In this document: one piece after another, positions 17,018 to 26,080 of the stretch
How positions within the stretch are numbered: the stretch's first letter is position 1
Layout: the number at the start of each line of letters is the position of its first letter
NCBI GenBank assembly: GCA_965198915.1
Contig: CBDAQC010000006.1
Span: 620,001-684,000, forward strand
From: BOG-908 sp965198915
Lineage (GTDB): Bacteria > Pseudomonadota > Alphaproteobacteria > Acetobacterales > Acetobacteraceae
Direction of reading: 5' to 3'
DNA length: 64,000 nt
The notes under the pieces: generated by a model
What the model saw: only the letters and a program-made list of their open reading frames with translations
Told to the model about the DNA's origin: nothing
The model's database searches: none
Made by a program: the position numbers and the translations under genes

Positions 17018-17596
17018 CTACGCGCGGCGTTGCGTCCGCAGCGCGAACAGGCCGATCAGCCCTGAGCCGAACAGCGCGATGGTGACCGGCTCGGGCACCG
17101 GCGCGGCGTCGCCAATCGTCACGCTGATGTCGCCGCCCTCGAAAATACCCGAGCCGCCGTTCAGGGTCGTGATGGTGGCGTCGAGATCCTGGGCTGATCC
17201 GGTCGCCACGAGGCACGCCGTGGTGCTGGTGCTCACGCATTTTGTTCCGATCTGCGCGTTGCCGGAGTTTGCGCCGGCGAGCGTCAACGTGTCGTCGATT
17301 GCAGCAGGCGCGTAGAGGCTGTTGAACAGCACGTCCGTCACGATACCGGCGGCGTTGGTGAAATCGATGGCGATGCTACGCTGATCATTGCCCCCGCCGC
17401 CATATATCGCGGATTGCCACGTCAGCGTAGCAGCGGCACCGGTGGACGCACTGTCGATGGAGCCGCTGAAAGACGCGTAGTTGTAATCCTCGGTGGTGAC
17501 GAAATCGACAGGGTTGGCGTGACCTGTCCGCGGGGCGGCGGCGAACAGTACCAGCGGCAGGGCAAAACGGGCGGCGGTCATGCGGAGCGTTTTCAC
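17018..17596 (-). CDS. PEP-CTERM sorting-domain secreted protein
   Basis: The 192-residue product has an N-terminal signal peptide (MKTLRMTAARFALPLVLFAA) and a C-terminal tripartite sorting tag: PVPEP, a hydrophobic helix (VTIALFGSGLIGLFAL) and a final RTQRRA. PEP-CTERM proteins are processed by exosortase and are linked to exopolysaccharide production. The body is rich in Gly, Ser, Thr and Ala with one Cys pair (GTKCVSTSTTAC) and no recognised domain. No exosortase or polysaccharide operon lies in the window, so the processing genes must be elsewhere. An ATACGT-N7-ACGTAT inverted repeat (17624-17642) lies just upstream. Confidence 0.85.
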   Translation of the reverse strand: MKTLRMTAARFALPLVLFAAAPRTGHANPVDFVTTEDYNYASFSGSIDSASTGAAATLTWQSAIYGGGGNDQRSIAIDFTNAAGIVTDVLFNSLYAPAAIDDTLTLAGANSGNAQIGTKCVSTSTTACLVATGSAQDLDATITTLNGGSGIFEGGDISVTIGDAAPVPEPVTIALFGSGLIGLFALRTQRRA

Positions 17597-17623
17597 GAAG
17601 TTTTCCTGATCACGAGTGTGTGA

Positions 17624-17642
17624 ATACGTTACGCTTACGTAT
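17624..17642. promoter_or_regulatory. Inverted repeat upstream of the PEP-CTERM gene
   Basis: ATACGT and ACGTAT are separated by seven bases, 28-46 bases ahead of the ATG on the minus strand. The position suits an operator or an element overlapping the transcript start. No bound factor can be named. Confidence 0.35.
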
Positions 17643-17697
17643 CCGTGTGCACAAGGAAAACCGTCGCGTTACCAAAATATTTGGCGTGGTGAATGTG

Positions 17698-17849
17698 TAA
17701 GCAAGGAAGCGGTTCTTTTTTGAAAAAAGAACCAAAAAACTTTTACTTTCCTGCTGCTGCAACGGCCTGGCGCATCACATACAGCCGGCTGCTGCCGCTG
17801 CAGGAAGTGACAGCTTTGGTTCTCTTTGAGAGAAAAACCGCTTCCCTAC
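17698..17849. repeat. Paired-hairpin intergenic repeat, full copy with altered stem
   Basis: The left-arm stem is GGTTCTTTTTT facing AAAAAAGAACC, so both sides changed together relative to the CTTC/GAAG version. The right arm shows TTGGTTCTCTTTGAGAGAAAAACC. It lies between the PEP-CTERM gene and the end of the first beta-repeat gene. Confidence 0.75.
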
Positions 17850-17855
17850 TTTGCC

Positions 17856-20519
17856 TCAGATGTGCACCAGCGCCAGGCCGCCATGCGGACCCTCGTAGAA
17901 CGTCAACGACGACAGGCTCTGCGTGCTGCTGAAATCCAGCGTCAGCGATTGGCCGTTGGACTCGGTCAGCGTCAGCACCTTGCCCGACGTGGCGCCGTTG
18001 GCGAAGGAAGCGGCAGCGCCACCAAAGGCGAAGCCCTGCAGCTCGATCACGTCGCCGGAAGCGAAGCCGCCGATGGTGCTGTCGAACGCCGTCGGCGCGG
18101 CCAGGCTGAGCACGCCGCCGCCGGCGCCGAAATTCACGCCGGTGGTTATGGTGTTGCTGGTGTTCAGCTCCAGCGTGCCGCCATTGGAGATGGCGATCGT
18201 GCCGGCGCCGGAAAGCGTGCCGATGAAACTGAGGTCGCCGCTGGCCACGTGTATGCTGCCGCTGTTGATCACGTTCGCGGTGACGGTGCTGGTGCCGTCG
18301 GCCGAGGCGGACAGGGCGCCGGCGACCACGAGCGTGCCTACCACGCCGGCGTTGGGCGTGCCGATATCGGCGTTCTGGTCCAGCGTGTAGGTGCTGGTGG
18401 CCCCGATGGTCAGCGTGGGCGAGGCGGAGCCGCCGGTGAGCTGCAGCGTGCCCGCCTGTTCGGTGGCGCCGTTCAGCGTCAGCTGGGCGCCTTGCAGCAA
18501 ACCGAGCTGGCTGGCCGGGTAGGGGCCCTGGTTCAGCACGGCAGGGCCGTTGATGACCACCGCGCCGGGACCCTCGATCGCGCCAGAGGCGAGCGAGGTG
18601 ATGCCGTTCAGGGTCAGCGTGGTGTCTGCCGTCGTGGTGACGCCGTTGCTGACGGCATTGAACGTAGCGAGCGCCAGCGTGCCGGATTCCTGTGACCAGT
18701 CGCCGTTGTAGGTGAGGTTCTGGTCGAGCGTGATCTGGCCGCCATCCAGGATCAGCTCGCCCGTGGTAAGCGCCAGGCTGGGCGCCGCCGAGGACAAGGC
18801 GCCGAACACCAGATTGCCGCCGGAGATGTCGAGCGCGGCCGCGCCCGTGACGGCGCCGCCCAGCGTGCCGCCCCCGCTGAGGTTCAGCACGCCGCTGGCC
18901 GCCAGCAGCGTGCCGGTGTTGAGGAAGTTGCTCTGCACGATGCTGGTGCCGCTGCCGCTGGCCTTCTCGAACAGCCCGGTGTTGGTGATGGTGCCGTTGG
19001 TGCCCTGGATGGAGGCGTTGCCTTCCAGCGCCCAGGTTTCGGCCGCGCCCACTTTCGCCAGCGTGATCGCGTCCAGCTCGTTGCCGAGCAGTATGGTCCC
19101 GGTCTGGCTCACCGTCTCGGCCGCGCTGCTGGCGGTGCCGAAATCGAAGCTGAGATTGCCTTCCAGCGACATGCCGTTGCCGAGATGGACGGCGCCGCTG
19201 TCGAGCACGGTGCCGGTGCCTTTGAGGAGGCCGTTATCAAGCGCGGTCAGGCCGGTCAGCGTGAGCGTGCTGCCCCCCGTGGTGCCCGGCACGCCCACGA
19301 TGAGCGTGCCGCCGTTCTGGGCGAAGTCCCCGGCATAGCTGAGCGCGCTGCTGGTCAGCGTGATGGCCGCACTCTGGCTGAGCAGCAGGTGGCTGGCGGT
19401 CAGCGTCAGCGCGGAGGCGGTGCCCTTGCTGGCAATGAGGAAGTTGCCGGCATCGAACGCCACCGTGCCGGCGCCTGTCAGCGTGCCGCCGAGCGTGCTG
19501 GTGTAGCCGTTGCTGGGGCCGAAGAAGGCGATCGTGCCGACCGCGCTGTCGATGACGCCGGTGTTGACGAGCGAGGCCTGGATCTGCGTCTCACCGCTGA
19601 CGCCGTTGCCGCCCGTCTTGATGAGCGTGCCGGCGTTGCTCAGCGTGCCGCCCAGCGTGTTGTTGGTAATGACGCTGTTGCCGACCTCGCGCAGCGTGCC
19701 GCCCGCCAGGATGTCTATGGCGCCGGTGCCGACCTGGCCGAGATTGACGTTGCTGGTCTGGTTGTAGGTGCCGGTGATGGCCGCGGTGGCGCCGTTCTCC
19801 AGGGTGAGCTGGTTGAAGTGGCCGGTGCCGGACAGCGCCAGGGTGGCGTTGGACACGGTGCCTTCCAGGTCCGACAGGCCGGACAGGGTGAGCACGCTGG
19901 TGCCGAGGTTCAGCGTGCCACCCTGGGAGAGCGTGAAGCCGCCGGCATAGGTGAGGTTCTCGCCGAGGAACACGGTGGTGTTGTCCACCGCCACGGAGCC
20001 CACCGACAGCGCGCAATGCGTGCCGATCGTGGTGCTCAGCCCGTCCAGCGCGAGCTGGCCGCCGCCAGTGACCGTGCCGCTGAGCGTGGTGGATTGCGAC
20101 TGGTCCAGCAGCGTGCCGCGGGTGAGCACCAGGGTGCCGGCGGTCTGGTTGAAGCTGTTGCCGCCGACCACCGCCCCGCCGGCAAGCGCCAGGGTGCCGC
20201 CGGAGAGCGCGAGCGCGCCGCTGATCACGTCGCCATAATTGCCGGCGTCCAGGGTGAGCATGCCCGCGGATACGGCGAGCGTTCCGGAGAGGTTGTAGCC
20301 CTGGGTGACGGTAAGCGCGCCGGACGCCACCGAAAGCGCGGTGTTCGACGTGGTGAGCGATTGTATCGTCAGCGCCTCGGCCGCGTAAGTGACGCCGAGC
20401 AGCCCGAGGCTGCCGGTGATGCTGACGTTGTCGCCTGATTGCGGGCCGGTGGCCACGCTCCAGTTGGTGCCCGCGGACCAGGTGCCGTTTGTCGTCGCCG
20501 TCCAGCTAACCGAAGCCAT
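17856..20519 (-). CDS. Giant beta-strand-repeat extracellular protein (paralogue 1)
   Basis: The 887-residue product is built from Gly/Ser/Thr/Ala-rich short strands, such as LSGTVTGGGQLALDGLS, and from repeats containing Y-[AN]-G-[DG]-[FW] then G-G-T-L (TYAGGFTLSQGGTLNLG; SYAGDFAQNGGTLIVG; TYNGDWSQESGTLAL). This fits a right-handed beta-helix adhesin. There is no N-terminal signal peptide and no beta-barrel. The C-terminal segment (FASGDVIELQGFAF to GPHGGLALVHI) is shared with the upstream paralogue and resembles C-terminal signals of type I-secreted proteins. The secretion route is inference. No secretion genes are adjacent. Confidence 0.75.
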   Translation of the reverse strand: MASVSWTATTNGTWSAGTNWSVATGPQSGDNVSITGSLGLLGVTYAAEALTIQSLTTSNTALSVASGALTVTQGYNLSGTLAVSAGMLTLDAGNYGDVISGALALSGGTLALAGGAVVGGNSFNQTAGTLVLTRGTLLDQSQSTTLSGTVTGGGQLALDGLSTTIGTHCALSVGSVAVDNTTVFLGENLTYAGGFTLSQGGTLNLGTSVLTLSGLSDLEGTVSNATLALSGTGHFNQLTLENGATAAITGTYNQTSNVNLGQVGTGAIDILAGGTLREVGNSVITNNTLGGTLSNAGTLIKTGGNGVSGETQIQASLVNTGVIDSAVGTIAFFGPSNGYTSTLGGTLTGAGTVAFDAGNFLIASKGTASALTLTASHLLLSQSAAITLTSSALSYAGDFAQNGGTLIVGVPGTTGGSTLTLTGLTALDNGLLKGTGTVLDSGAVHLGNGMSLEGNLSFDFGTASSAAETVSQTGTILLGNELDAITLAKVGAAETWALEGNASIQGTNGTITNTGLFEKASGSGTSIVQSNFLNTGTLLAASGVLNLSGGGTLGGAVTGAAALDISGGNLVFGALSSAAPSLALTTGELILDGGQITLDQNLTYNGDWSQESGTLALATFNAVSNGVTTTADTTLTLNGITSLASGAIEGPGAVVINGPAVLNQGPYPASQLGLLQGAQLTLNGATEQAGTLQLTGGSASPTLTIGATSTYTLDQNADIGTPNAGVVGTLVVAGALSASADGTSTVTANVINSGSIHVASGDLSFIGTLSGAGTIAISNGGTLELNTSNTITTGVNFGAGGGVLSLAAPTAFDSTIGGFASGDVIELQGFAFGGAAASFANGATSGKVLTLTESNGQSLTLDFSSTQSLSSLTFYEGPHGGLALVHI

Positions 20520-20594
20520 TGCCTTGTCCTCAATTCTCGTATGCGGCGCCGGCGGCCGCGGGGTCGGTTCAGGTGCCCGTGTCGGGTGCCGGGG

Positions 20595-23500
20595 TCAGGT
20601 GTGGGTCAGGGTCGCCACGTTGCTGGTGTCGGTGAACGTGTAGGCGCTCAGCGTCTGCGCGGTGGAGAAGGCAAGCGTGATGGAGTTGCCCGAACTGTCG
20701 GAGACGAGGAGCTGGGTGTGCGCGGCGTTCGCATAGGCGCCCGTCACGGCGCCGCTCAGGCCGGAGATCTGGATCATGTCCTGAGAGGAGAAGTTCTCGA
20801 TCGTTGCCGCGAACGTCTTGATGTCGTCGATCGCCAGCAGGCCGTCGCCGCCGGCGGCGAAGCTGATGCCGGTGCCGGAAGCGCCCATGGCATTGCCCAG
20901 GAAATCCAGCTCGGCGCTGCCGCCGATGGAGAACATGCCGGTGCTGCCGGCGGAGATGCTGCCGATAACCTGCAGGTCACCGTGGTTTACCGCGATGACG
21001 CCGTTATCGGTGATGGAGGTGGTGATCTGGCTGAGCGCGTTGCCGTTGGCGACAAGCGAGCCGGAGGTGGCGACCGAGAGCGTGCCGTCCCCTTGGATAG
21101 AGGCCGAGGCGTCCAGCGTATCGGTACCGCCGGCGGCGATCTCCAGCGTGGCCGCACTTTCCAGGCCGCCCACGGCGTTGCCCACCGAGACGGTGGAAAG
21201 CTGCTGGGCGGCGTGCGTGATGTCCAGCAACGCCGAGCCCTGCACCTCCGGCGCCAGCAGCGTGGTGGTGCCGGCCGCCAGCAGCGTGCCGGTGCCGCTC
21301 AGGATTGTGTTGTTGCCCAGCAGGGCGGGGCCGGTGAGGGTGAACGTGTCGGTGCCCAGGTTCAGCAGGCCGCCGCTGGTGCGTAGGTCACCGCCATAGG
21401 TCTGGTTGGCGAGCAGGAGCGCGGTGGCTGCGTTGTTCAGTTCCAGCGTGGCGGAGTTCAGCGCCAGGCCGGAGGCGAGGCTGAAGGTGCCGGCGGACAG
21501 CGCGATGGCGCCGGCGCCGGCCAGCGTGCCGGCCAGGCGGCCGCCATTCGTCAGCGTCAGCGTCTGGTCGTTGGCGGTCAGTGTGCCGGTGGCGGCCAGA
21601 GTGAGGCTGGCGTCTATCTCTGACTGGCCGGTGCCGGACTCGCTGAACTGGCCGGCGATGATGAGTGCGCCGGTGCCGCCGACGTTCAGGTTGTCGAGCA
21701 CGTTGTAGATGCCGGTGGCGGCCACGGTGAGGGTGCCGCTGCCGTTCTGGTCGGACAGCGCCAGGCCGCCGGTCTGGTCCGCCGCGCCGGAGACCAGCAG
21801 GTTGGCGCCAGAGTCGACCGTGTAGTTGCCGATCGTGGTCTGGCCGGAGGAGGACAGCGTGCCGCCGCCGGCGAGCAGGCCGCCATCCAGCGACGCGCTG
21901 CCGGACAGCGCGAAGGCGTGGCCGGAGAGGCCGATCGTGCCGGCATATTGCGAGACGATGTTGGCATCCGCCTGGTTGCCCAGCAGCACCACGTCCGACG
22001 ACACGTCCAGTGCCGCGACCTGGATGGAGAGGCCGGCTTCCAGATAGGTGAGCCCGGCTCCGGTGCTGGCGTTTGCCAGGTCTATCAGGCCGGAGCCGGT
22101 CAGCGTGCCGTGCAGCTCGCTGCCCAGCGAGGCGAGCTGGAGCGTGCTGTCGGCGATGATCGTCCCGGTGCTGGTGATCTGCGACTGTATCGTGGCGGTG
22201 CTGCTGCCGTTGCGGTCCCACAGCACGCCGGCGTTCTTGATCTGGCCGTACTGGCCGATGATGCTGGAATCGCCATCGATGCGCCAGGACGCGCCGGCGG
22301 CGATGTTCACGGTAGGATTGGAGAACTGGCCGAGCAGGACGAGGCCGGTCTGGGTCAGCGTGCCGTTCACGTCTATCTTGTCCGGGCCGCCTATGGTGAC
22401 GTTGCCCAATTCGGCCGGGCCGTCCAGCACCAGGCTGCCGCCATAGCCGGTGATCGTTCCGGCATCCGCACTGAAGCTGCCGCCGGCCGCAAGGGTGAGC
22501 ACGGCGCTGGTCCTGTCCAGGTTCAGCACGCCGCCGGACATGTTCCAGTCGCCGGCGTAGCTCTGTGCGCTGTTCAGCACGAGTATGCCGGAGGCCTGGT
22601 GCAGGTTGGCCACGCTTAGCACGAGACCGGCCTTGAAGGTGGTCTGGCCGTAGCCGGCGACGGTGCCCAGGCCGAACGTGCCGGCGCCGCTCACCGTGCC
22701 GGCGATCGAGTTTGCCAGGCCGTCGAGCTGCAGCTCGCCGATGTTGGCGGCGATGGTGGCGGTGCTGGTCACCTGGGTGTCGATCTGGGTGAGCTTGCCG
22801 CCGCCCGTCTTGGCCAGCACGCCCAGGTTGGAGATGCTGCCGACGGAGGAGGGGTCGCCCACCGTCCAGTTGCCGTTGATGTCGTAATGGCCGGTCTTGC
22901 CGATCATCACCTTGGCGCCGGAATCCGATGCGCCGAGATAGACGGTGTTGGTCTGTATGGCGGTGCCGGTGACGTTGAGGACGAGGCCGTTGTCCAGCGT
23001 CTCGGTGGCGGTGTTGGTGCCGAGCGTCAGAGTGCCCTTGTCATTGATCGTTCCGCTGCCGGCCACGCCGGACAGGGCGAACGTGCTGGTGTCGGTCAGC
23101 ACATGCCCGAACAGGTCGAGCGTCGAATTGTTGACGGTGAGGTTGTGGGAATAGGTGAAGCTCGCGGCGTTCAGGCCGAGCTTGGCGCCGTTCGTCACCT
23201 CGATGGAGCTAAGGTCGCAGACGAAACCGGTGTTCAGGTAATTGCTAGAGTTGGCGCCGTTGAAGTCCAGGACGCCGCCGCCGGCGAGCGTGCCGGACAG
23301 GTCGCTGCCGTCATTGATGACCAGCGCGCCGGTTACCGCGTCGATGAGGCCGCCTGTCTGGGTGAGCATCTGGTTGAACACCGCGCCCTGGCCGCCGGCG
23401 TAATAGGCCCCCGCCGATACCGAGACGGCGCCGTTGAACGTGGCAAGGTGCTCGGTTGTCAGCTTGCCGCCGGCGACAGACAGCGCGGCGCCGGTGGTGT

Positions 23501-23681
23501 CCAGGATGTAGGCGGTGGCGGCCACCATGGTGCCTACCGTGACGGTGATGCCGGCCTCGTCGATGATCGCCGTATCTATGTCGGTGGGGGGCGTACCGGT
23601 TGTGCCGTCCGTCTGGTTCGTCCAGTCCGCGCCCGTGCCCCAGCTGTCGCTGCCAGTCGCCGACCACGTGTAGGTTGTCAT
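20595..23681 (-). CDS. Giant beta-strand-repeat extracellular protein (paralogue 2)
   Basis: The 1028-residue product is the upstream tandem paralogue of the 887-residue protein, 75 bases apart and probably co-transcribed. It starts MTTYTWSATGSDSWGTGADW, matching the paralogue's tryptophan-spaced N-terminus (WTATTNGTWSAGTNW). It has the same Y-x-G-D-[WL] repeat core (SYAGDWNMSGGVLNLD; TYGGDLRTSGGLLNLG). The C-terminal tail (FSSQDMIQISGLSG, ending NVATLTHT) aligns with the paralogue tail. A surface adhesin or biofilm role is inferred. A long inverted repeat in the upstream gap (23826-23862) may regulate it. Confidence 0.75.
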   Translation of the reverse strand: MTTYTWSATGSDSWGTGADWTNQTDGTTGTPPTDIDTAIIDEAGITVTVGTMVAATAYILDTTGAALSVAGGKLTTEHLATFNGAVSVSAGAYYAGGQGAVFNQMLTQTGGLIDAVTGALVINDGSDLSGTLAGGGVLDFNGANSSNYLNTGFVCDLSSIEVTNGAKLGLNAASFTYSHNLTVNNSTLDLFGHVLTDTSTFALSGVAGSGTINDKGTLTLGTNTATETLDNGLVLNVTGTAIQTNTVYLGASDSGAKVMIGKTGHYDINGNWTVGDPSSVGSISNLGVLAKTGGGKLTQIDTQVTSTATIAANIGELQLDGLANSIAGTVSGAGTFGLGTVAGYGQTTFKAGLVLSVANLHQASGILVLNSAQSYAGDWNMSGGVLNLDRTSAVLTLAAGGSFSADAGTITGYGGSLVLDGPAELGNVTIGGPDKIDVNGTLTQTGLVLLGQFSNPTVNIAAGASWRIDGDSSIIGQYGQIKNAGVLWDRNGSSTATIQSQITSTGTIIADSTLQLASLGSELHGTLTGSGLIDLANASTGAGLTYLEAGLSIQVAALDVSSDVVLLGNQADANIVSQYAGTIGLSGHAFALSGSASLDGGLLAGGGTLSSSGQTTIGNYTVDSGANLLVSGAADQTGGLALSDQNGSGTLTVAATGIYNVLDNLNVGGTGALIIAGQFSESGTGQSEIDASLTLAATGTLTANDQTLTLTNGGRLAGTLAGAGAIALSAGTFSLASGLALNSATLELNNAATALLLANQTYGGDLRTSGGLLNLGTDTFTLTGPALLGNNTILSGTGTLLAAGTTTLLAPEVQGSALLDITHAAQQLSTVSVGNAVGGLESAATLEIAAGGTDTLDASASIQGDGTLSVATSGSLVANGNALSQITTSITDNGVIAVNHGDLQVIGSISAGSTGMFSIGGSAELDFLGNAMGASGTGISFAAGGDGLLAIDDIKTFAATIENFSSQDMIQISGLSGAVTGAYANAAHTQLLVSDSSGNSITLAFSTAQTLSAYTFTDTSNVATLTHT

Positions 23682-23825
23682 GCAAGCGCCCCTTGGATCT
23701 CACGGCCGGCAGACGGCCGTCCTGTATGTTGCAGCGTCGGCTCATGGCGGGTTGGCGGTTGCCGGTTCGATGCGCCCACAATATGGATTTACGGTTGCGT
23801 AACGGATGCGCAAAGCCCTGTCACT

Positions 23826-23862
23826 CCCAAAATAATTACGTTGCGGCGAAAATTATTTTGGG
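23826..23862. promoter_or_regulatory. Perfect 12-base inverted repeat, AT-rich
   Basis: CCCAAAATAATT (23826-23837) and AATTATTTTGGG (23851-23862) flank a 13-base spacer in the 328-base divergent gap between the beta-repeat genes and the FYDLN gene. No T-run follows on either strand, so an operator is more likely than a terminator. Confidence 0.55.
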
Positions 23863-23968
23863 CGCTGAATTGTCGCCAAAATGACGCTGTGGCTTGCAAT
23901 GTGCGCGCGCGCGAGACAGGCAGCGGAGGGTTTGACAAGGTTGCACGCCCGTGGCATGGGCCGCGCCT

Positions 23969-23991
23969 TTTTGGGGGCGCGGTGCCCCCGA
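23969..23991. repeat. GC hairpin upstream of FYDLN gene
   Basis: TTTTTGGGGGC is followed by a short loop and GCCCCCG, about 20-40 bases before the next ATG. It may be a fragment of the GC-rich palindromic repeats seen at 13053 and 42235. Confidence 0.4.
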
Positions 23992-24009
23992 CGAGCCTGA
24001 GGGTTGCGT

Positions 24010-24345
24010 ATGGCCAAGCCTGAACTCGGATTGAAACGCGTGTGCGTTTCGTGTGCCACGCGTTTCTACGATCTCGGGCGCGCGCCCGCGGTTTGCCCGA
24101 AATGCGGCACCGAGCAGCCCGTGGAGCAGCCGCGTGTGCGCCGCTCCGGCAACGTGGTCGATCTGCGAAAGCCGAAAAAGGCGGCGGTGGCCGAGGATGC
24201 CGAGGCGGATGTCGAGGCCGAGGTGGAGGGCGACGAGGCCGAGGAGGGCGTGCTCGAGGACACGTCCGACCTGGAGGACGACGAGGACGACGCGCTGGGG
24301 GCGGATCTGGAAGTGGAGCCGGAGGGCGACGAGCCGGAACGCTAG
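24010..24345 (+). CDS. FYDLN-acid domain protein (TIGR02300 type)
   Basis: The ATG at 24010 starts MAKPELGLKRVCVSCATRFY; an in-frame TTG two codons earlier is less likely. The 111-residue product has the two halves of a zinc knuckle, CVSC and CPKC, around the family signature RFYDLGRAPAVCP (normally FYDLN; here Gly replaces Asn). The second half is strongly acidic with runs of Glu, Asp and Ala. Members occur across Alphaproteobacteria and their function is unknown. The acidic tail suggests binding to a basic partner or RNA-protein complex, which is speculation. It is divergent from the beta-repeat genes. Confidence 0.85.
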   Translation: MAKPELGLKRVCVSCATRFYDLGRAPAVCPKCGTEQPVEQPRVRRSGNVVDLRKPKKAAVAEDAEADVEAEVEGDEAEEGVLEDTSDLEDDEDDALGADLEVEPEGDEPER

Positions 24346-24453
24346 ACGCGCGTCCGCCCGCAACCGGGTTGCGCTTGGCGCTTTGGCTGGCGCCGCCCGC
24401 CTGCTATGCGGGGCAGGCCAGGCCCGGCGATCGCGCGCGAGCGGGAGGATGAG

Positions 24454-25032
24454 TTGGAAGATTACGTCCCCGCACAGGACCTGTCCGCCGCCGATGCCGC
24501 CGCCCGGCTGCGGGCGCATGTGCAGGACAGGCTGAACCTGTTGGAGAAGAACGGGCACTGCCAGGTCTGCAACACCACGCAATGGGTGCTGCTCAGTGAC
24601 GCCACGGCGCAGAACAGCGCGGCGCAATTGCCCGGCTGGCCCACCTACGCGCTGGCCTGCGGAACCTGCGGGTTCGTCAGGCATCACCTGAAATCGATAT
24701 TCGACGGCAGCGGCGGCCAGGCCTACGCCGCGGGCGGGGCCGCCCGGCCCGGCAGCCGTGGCGACGAGGCGGCGCCGCTCGACGCGAAAGTGGCGGTCCT
24801 AGAGCGTATCGCCGCCAGCACGGACGACCTTCTGGCCGAGCTGCGCTGGGACGTCCGCGCGATGCGGTGCAAGCAGGAGGACGACTACCGTTCCCTCGCG
24901 GAGCGGATGGCCGAACAGGCCGGCGGGCTGTCCGCCACGGTGAGCGGGGCCACGCGCCGGCTGTACTTCGCGGGCGGGATGGCGGTGCTGGGCGTGGTGT
25001 GCGTGATGGCGAAGGGGTTCAGGTGGTTCTGA
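24454..25032 (+). CDS. Tail-anchored zinc-ribbon-like protein of unknown function
   Basis: The start is uncertain: TTG at 24454 has GGGAGG five bases upstream, while an in-frame ATG at 24406 adds 16 residues. From TTG the product is 192 residues. It has two Cys pairs, HCQVCNTT near residue 37 and LACGTCGFVRHH near 70, which resemble a zinc ribbon. A helical segment rich in charged residues follows (about 105-150). One C-terminal membrane helix (YFAGGMAVLGVVCVMAKG) ends the protein. I do not recognise the family. Proximity to another Cys-pair protein on the same strand is the only context. Confidence 0.65.
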   Translation: MEDYVPAQDLSAADAAARLRAHVQDRLNLLEKNGHCQVCNTTQWVLLSDATAQNSAAQLPGWPTYALACGTCGFVRHHLKSIFDGSGGQAYAAGGAARPGSRGDEAAPLDAKVAVLERIAASTDDLLAELRWDVRAMRCKQEDDYRSLAERMAEQAGGLSATVSGATRRLYFAGGMAVLGVVCVMAKGFRWF

Positions 25033-25312
25033 GCGCCTGTTCGAAGACGCCCCGCCGCCTATCTGACGGCGGCCTCGGGTCGCCGGAGCTAGAGTCACCC
25101 ATCGGCTGACCCGCCGCAGCGCGTCTTCAGACGGACACGGGTGCCTGTCTGAACGCTTGCTCCCACGGGCATCCGGGGGCGATGCTGCGTGCTCCGGCGC
25201 GCGACAATCACCGCCATGCTAATCCGCCGGAGCGGGGCTTCCGGACAAACATCCGGGGATCCCCGGGCAGAGTGACGGAGCGGCCCGGCTTGGCGCGGGG
25301 AGGCGATTTGCG

Positions 25313-25966
25313 TTGACGATCACGATCACCGCCTTCGAGAAATCGCCGGACGAGGGCCGTGGCCTGGCGCGCGACACGCGCGTACGCTGGGCGCTGGAGG
25401 AGATGGGCCAGCCCTATGCCGTCCGCCCCGTCTCGTTCGCGGCGATGAAGGAGGCGGCGCACCTGGCGCTGCACCCGTTCGGCCAGATACCGACCTACGA
25501 GGAGGACGGCCTCGTCCTGTTCGAAACCGGCGCCATCGTGCTGCATGTGGCCGAGCGCCATGCGGGGTTGCTGCCGGGCGACGCGGACGGGCGGGCGCGC
25601 GCCAAAATGTGGATGTTCGCGGCACTGAACACCGTGGAGCCGCCGGTGATCGAGCTGAGCATCGCCAGGCTGTTCGAGGCGGACAAGCCGTGGTCGGCGC
25701 CGCGCCTGCCGCTCGTGAAGGAAAGGGTACGGGACAGGCTGGCCCGGCTTTCCGGCCGGCTGGGGTCCGAAGCGTGGCTGGACGGGGCGTTCAGCGTGGG
25801 TGACCTGATGATGGTCTCGGTGCTGCTGCCGCTGCGCATGTCCGGCTTGCTGGACGAGTATGCGAACCTGGCCGCGTATGTGGCGCGCGGCGAGGCGCGG
25901 CCGGCGTATCAGAGGGCGTTTGCCGCGCAGAAGGCGGCGTTCGAGGCCGCACGGCCGGACGGATAG
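25313..25966 (+). CDS. Glutathione S-transferase family protein
   Basis: The TTG at 25313 has a strong ribosome site (GGGGAGG, ten bases upstream) and gives 217 residues. The N-terminal thioredoxin-like domain contains RDTRVRWALEEMGQPYAV near residue 20, HPFGQIPTYEEDGL with the cis-proline near 56, and FETGAIVLHVAE near 70 for glutathione binding. The C-terminal helical domain has the WLDGAFSVGDLMM segment near 152, matching the GST folding motif with its conserved Asp. Substrate is not predictable. It converges on gshA, so glutathione use and synthesis lie side by side. Confidence 0.88.
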   Translation: MTITITAFEKSPDEGRGLARDTRVRWALEEMGQPYAVRPVSFAAMKEAAHLALHPFGQIPTYEEDGLVLFETGAIVLHVAERHAGLLPGDADGRARAKMWMFAALNTVEPPVIELSIARLFEADKPWSAPRLPLVKERVRDRLARLSGRLGSEAWLDGAFSVGDLMMVSVLLPLRMSGLLDEYANLAAYVARGEARPAYQRAFAAQKAAFEAARPDG

Positions 25967-26080
25967 TGGCGCCGCGGACGGGACGACTCACGCCCGAATC
26001 CCGCGGTCAGCGACCGTCAGAACGCGGTGAGAGCACCAGGGAGAAAACAAGTTCGGCGCCGCGGCGAACAGGACAGAGGT

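Noticed and set aside
17923..23154. Many short plus-strand frames and near-repeats in this stretch, which at first suggested a CRISPR-like or tandem DNA repeat
   Set aside because: They follow from the repetitive beta-strand codons of the two minus-strand proteins; there are no uniform repeats with unique spacers.
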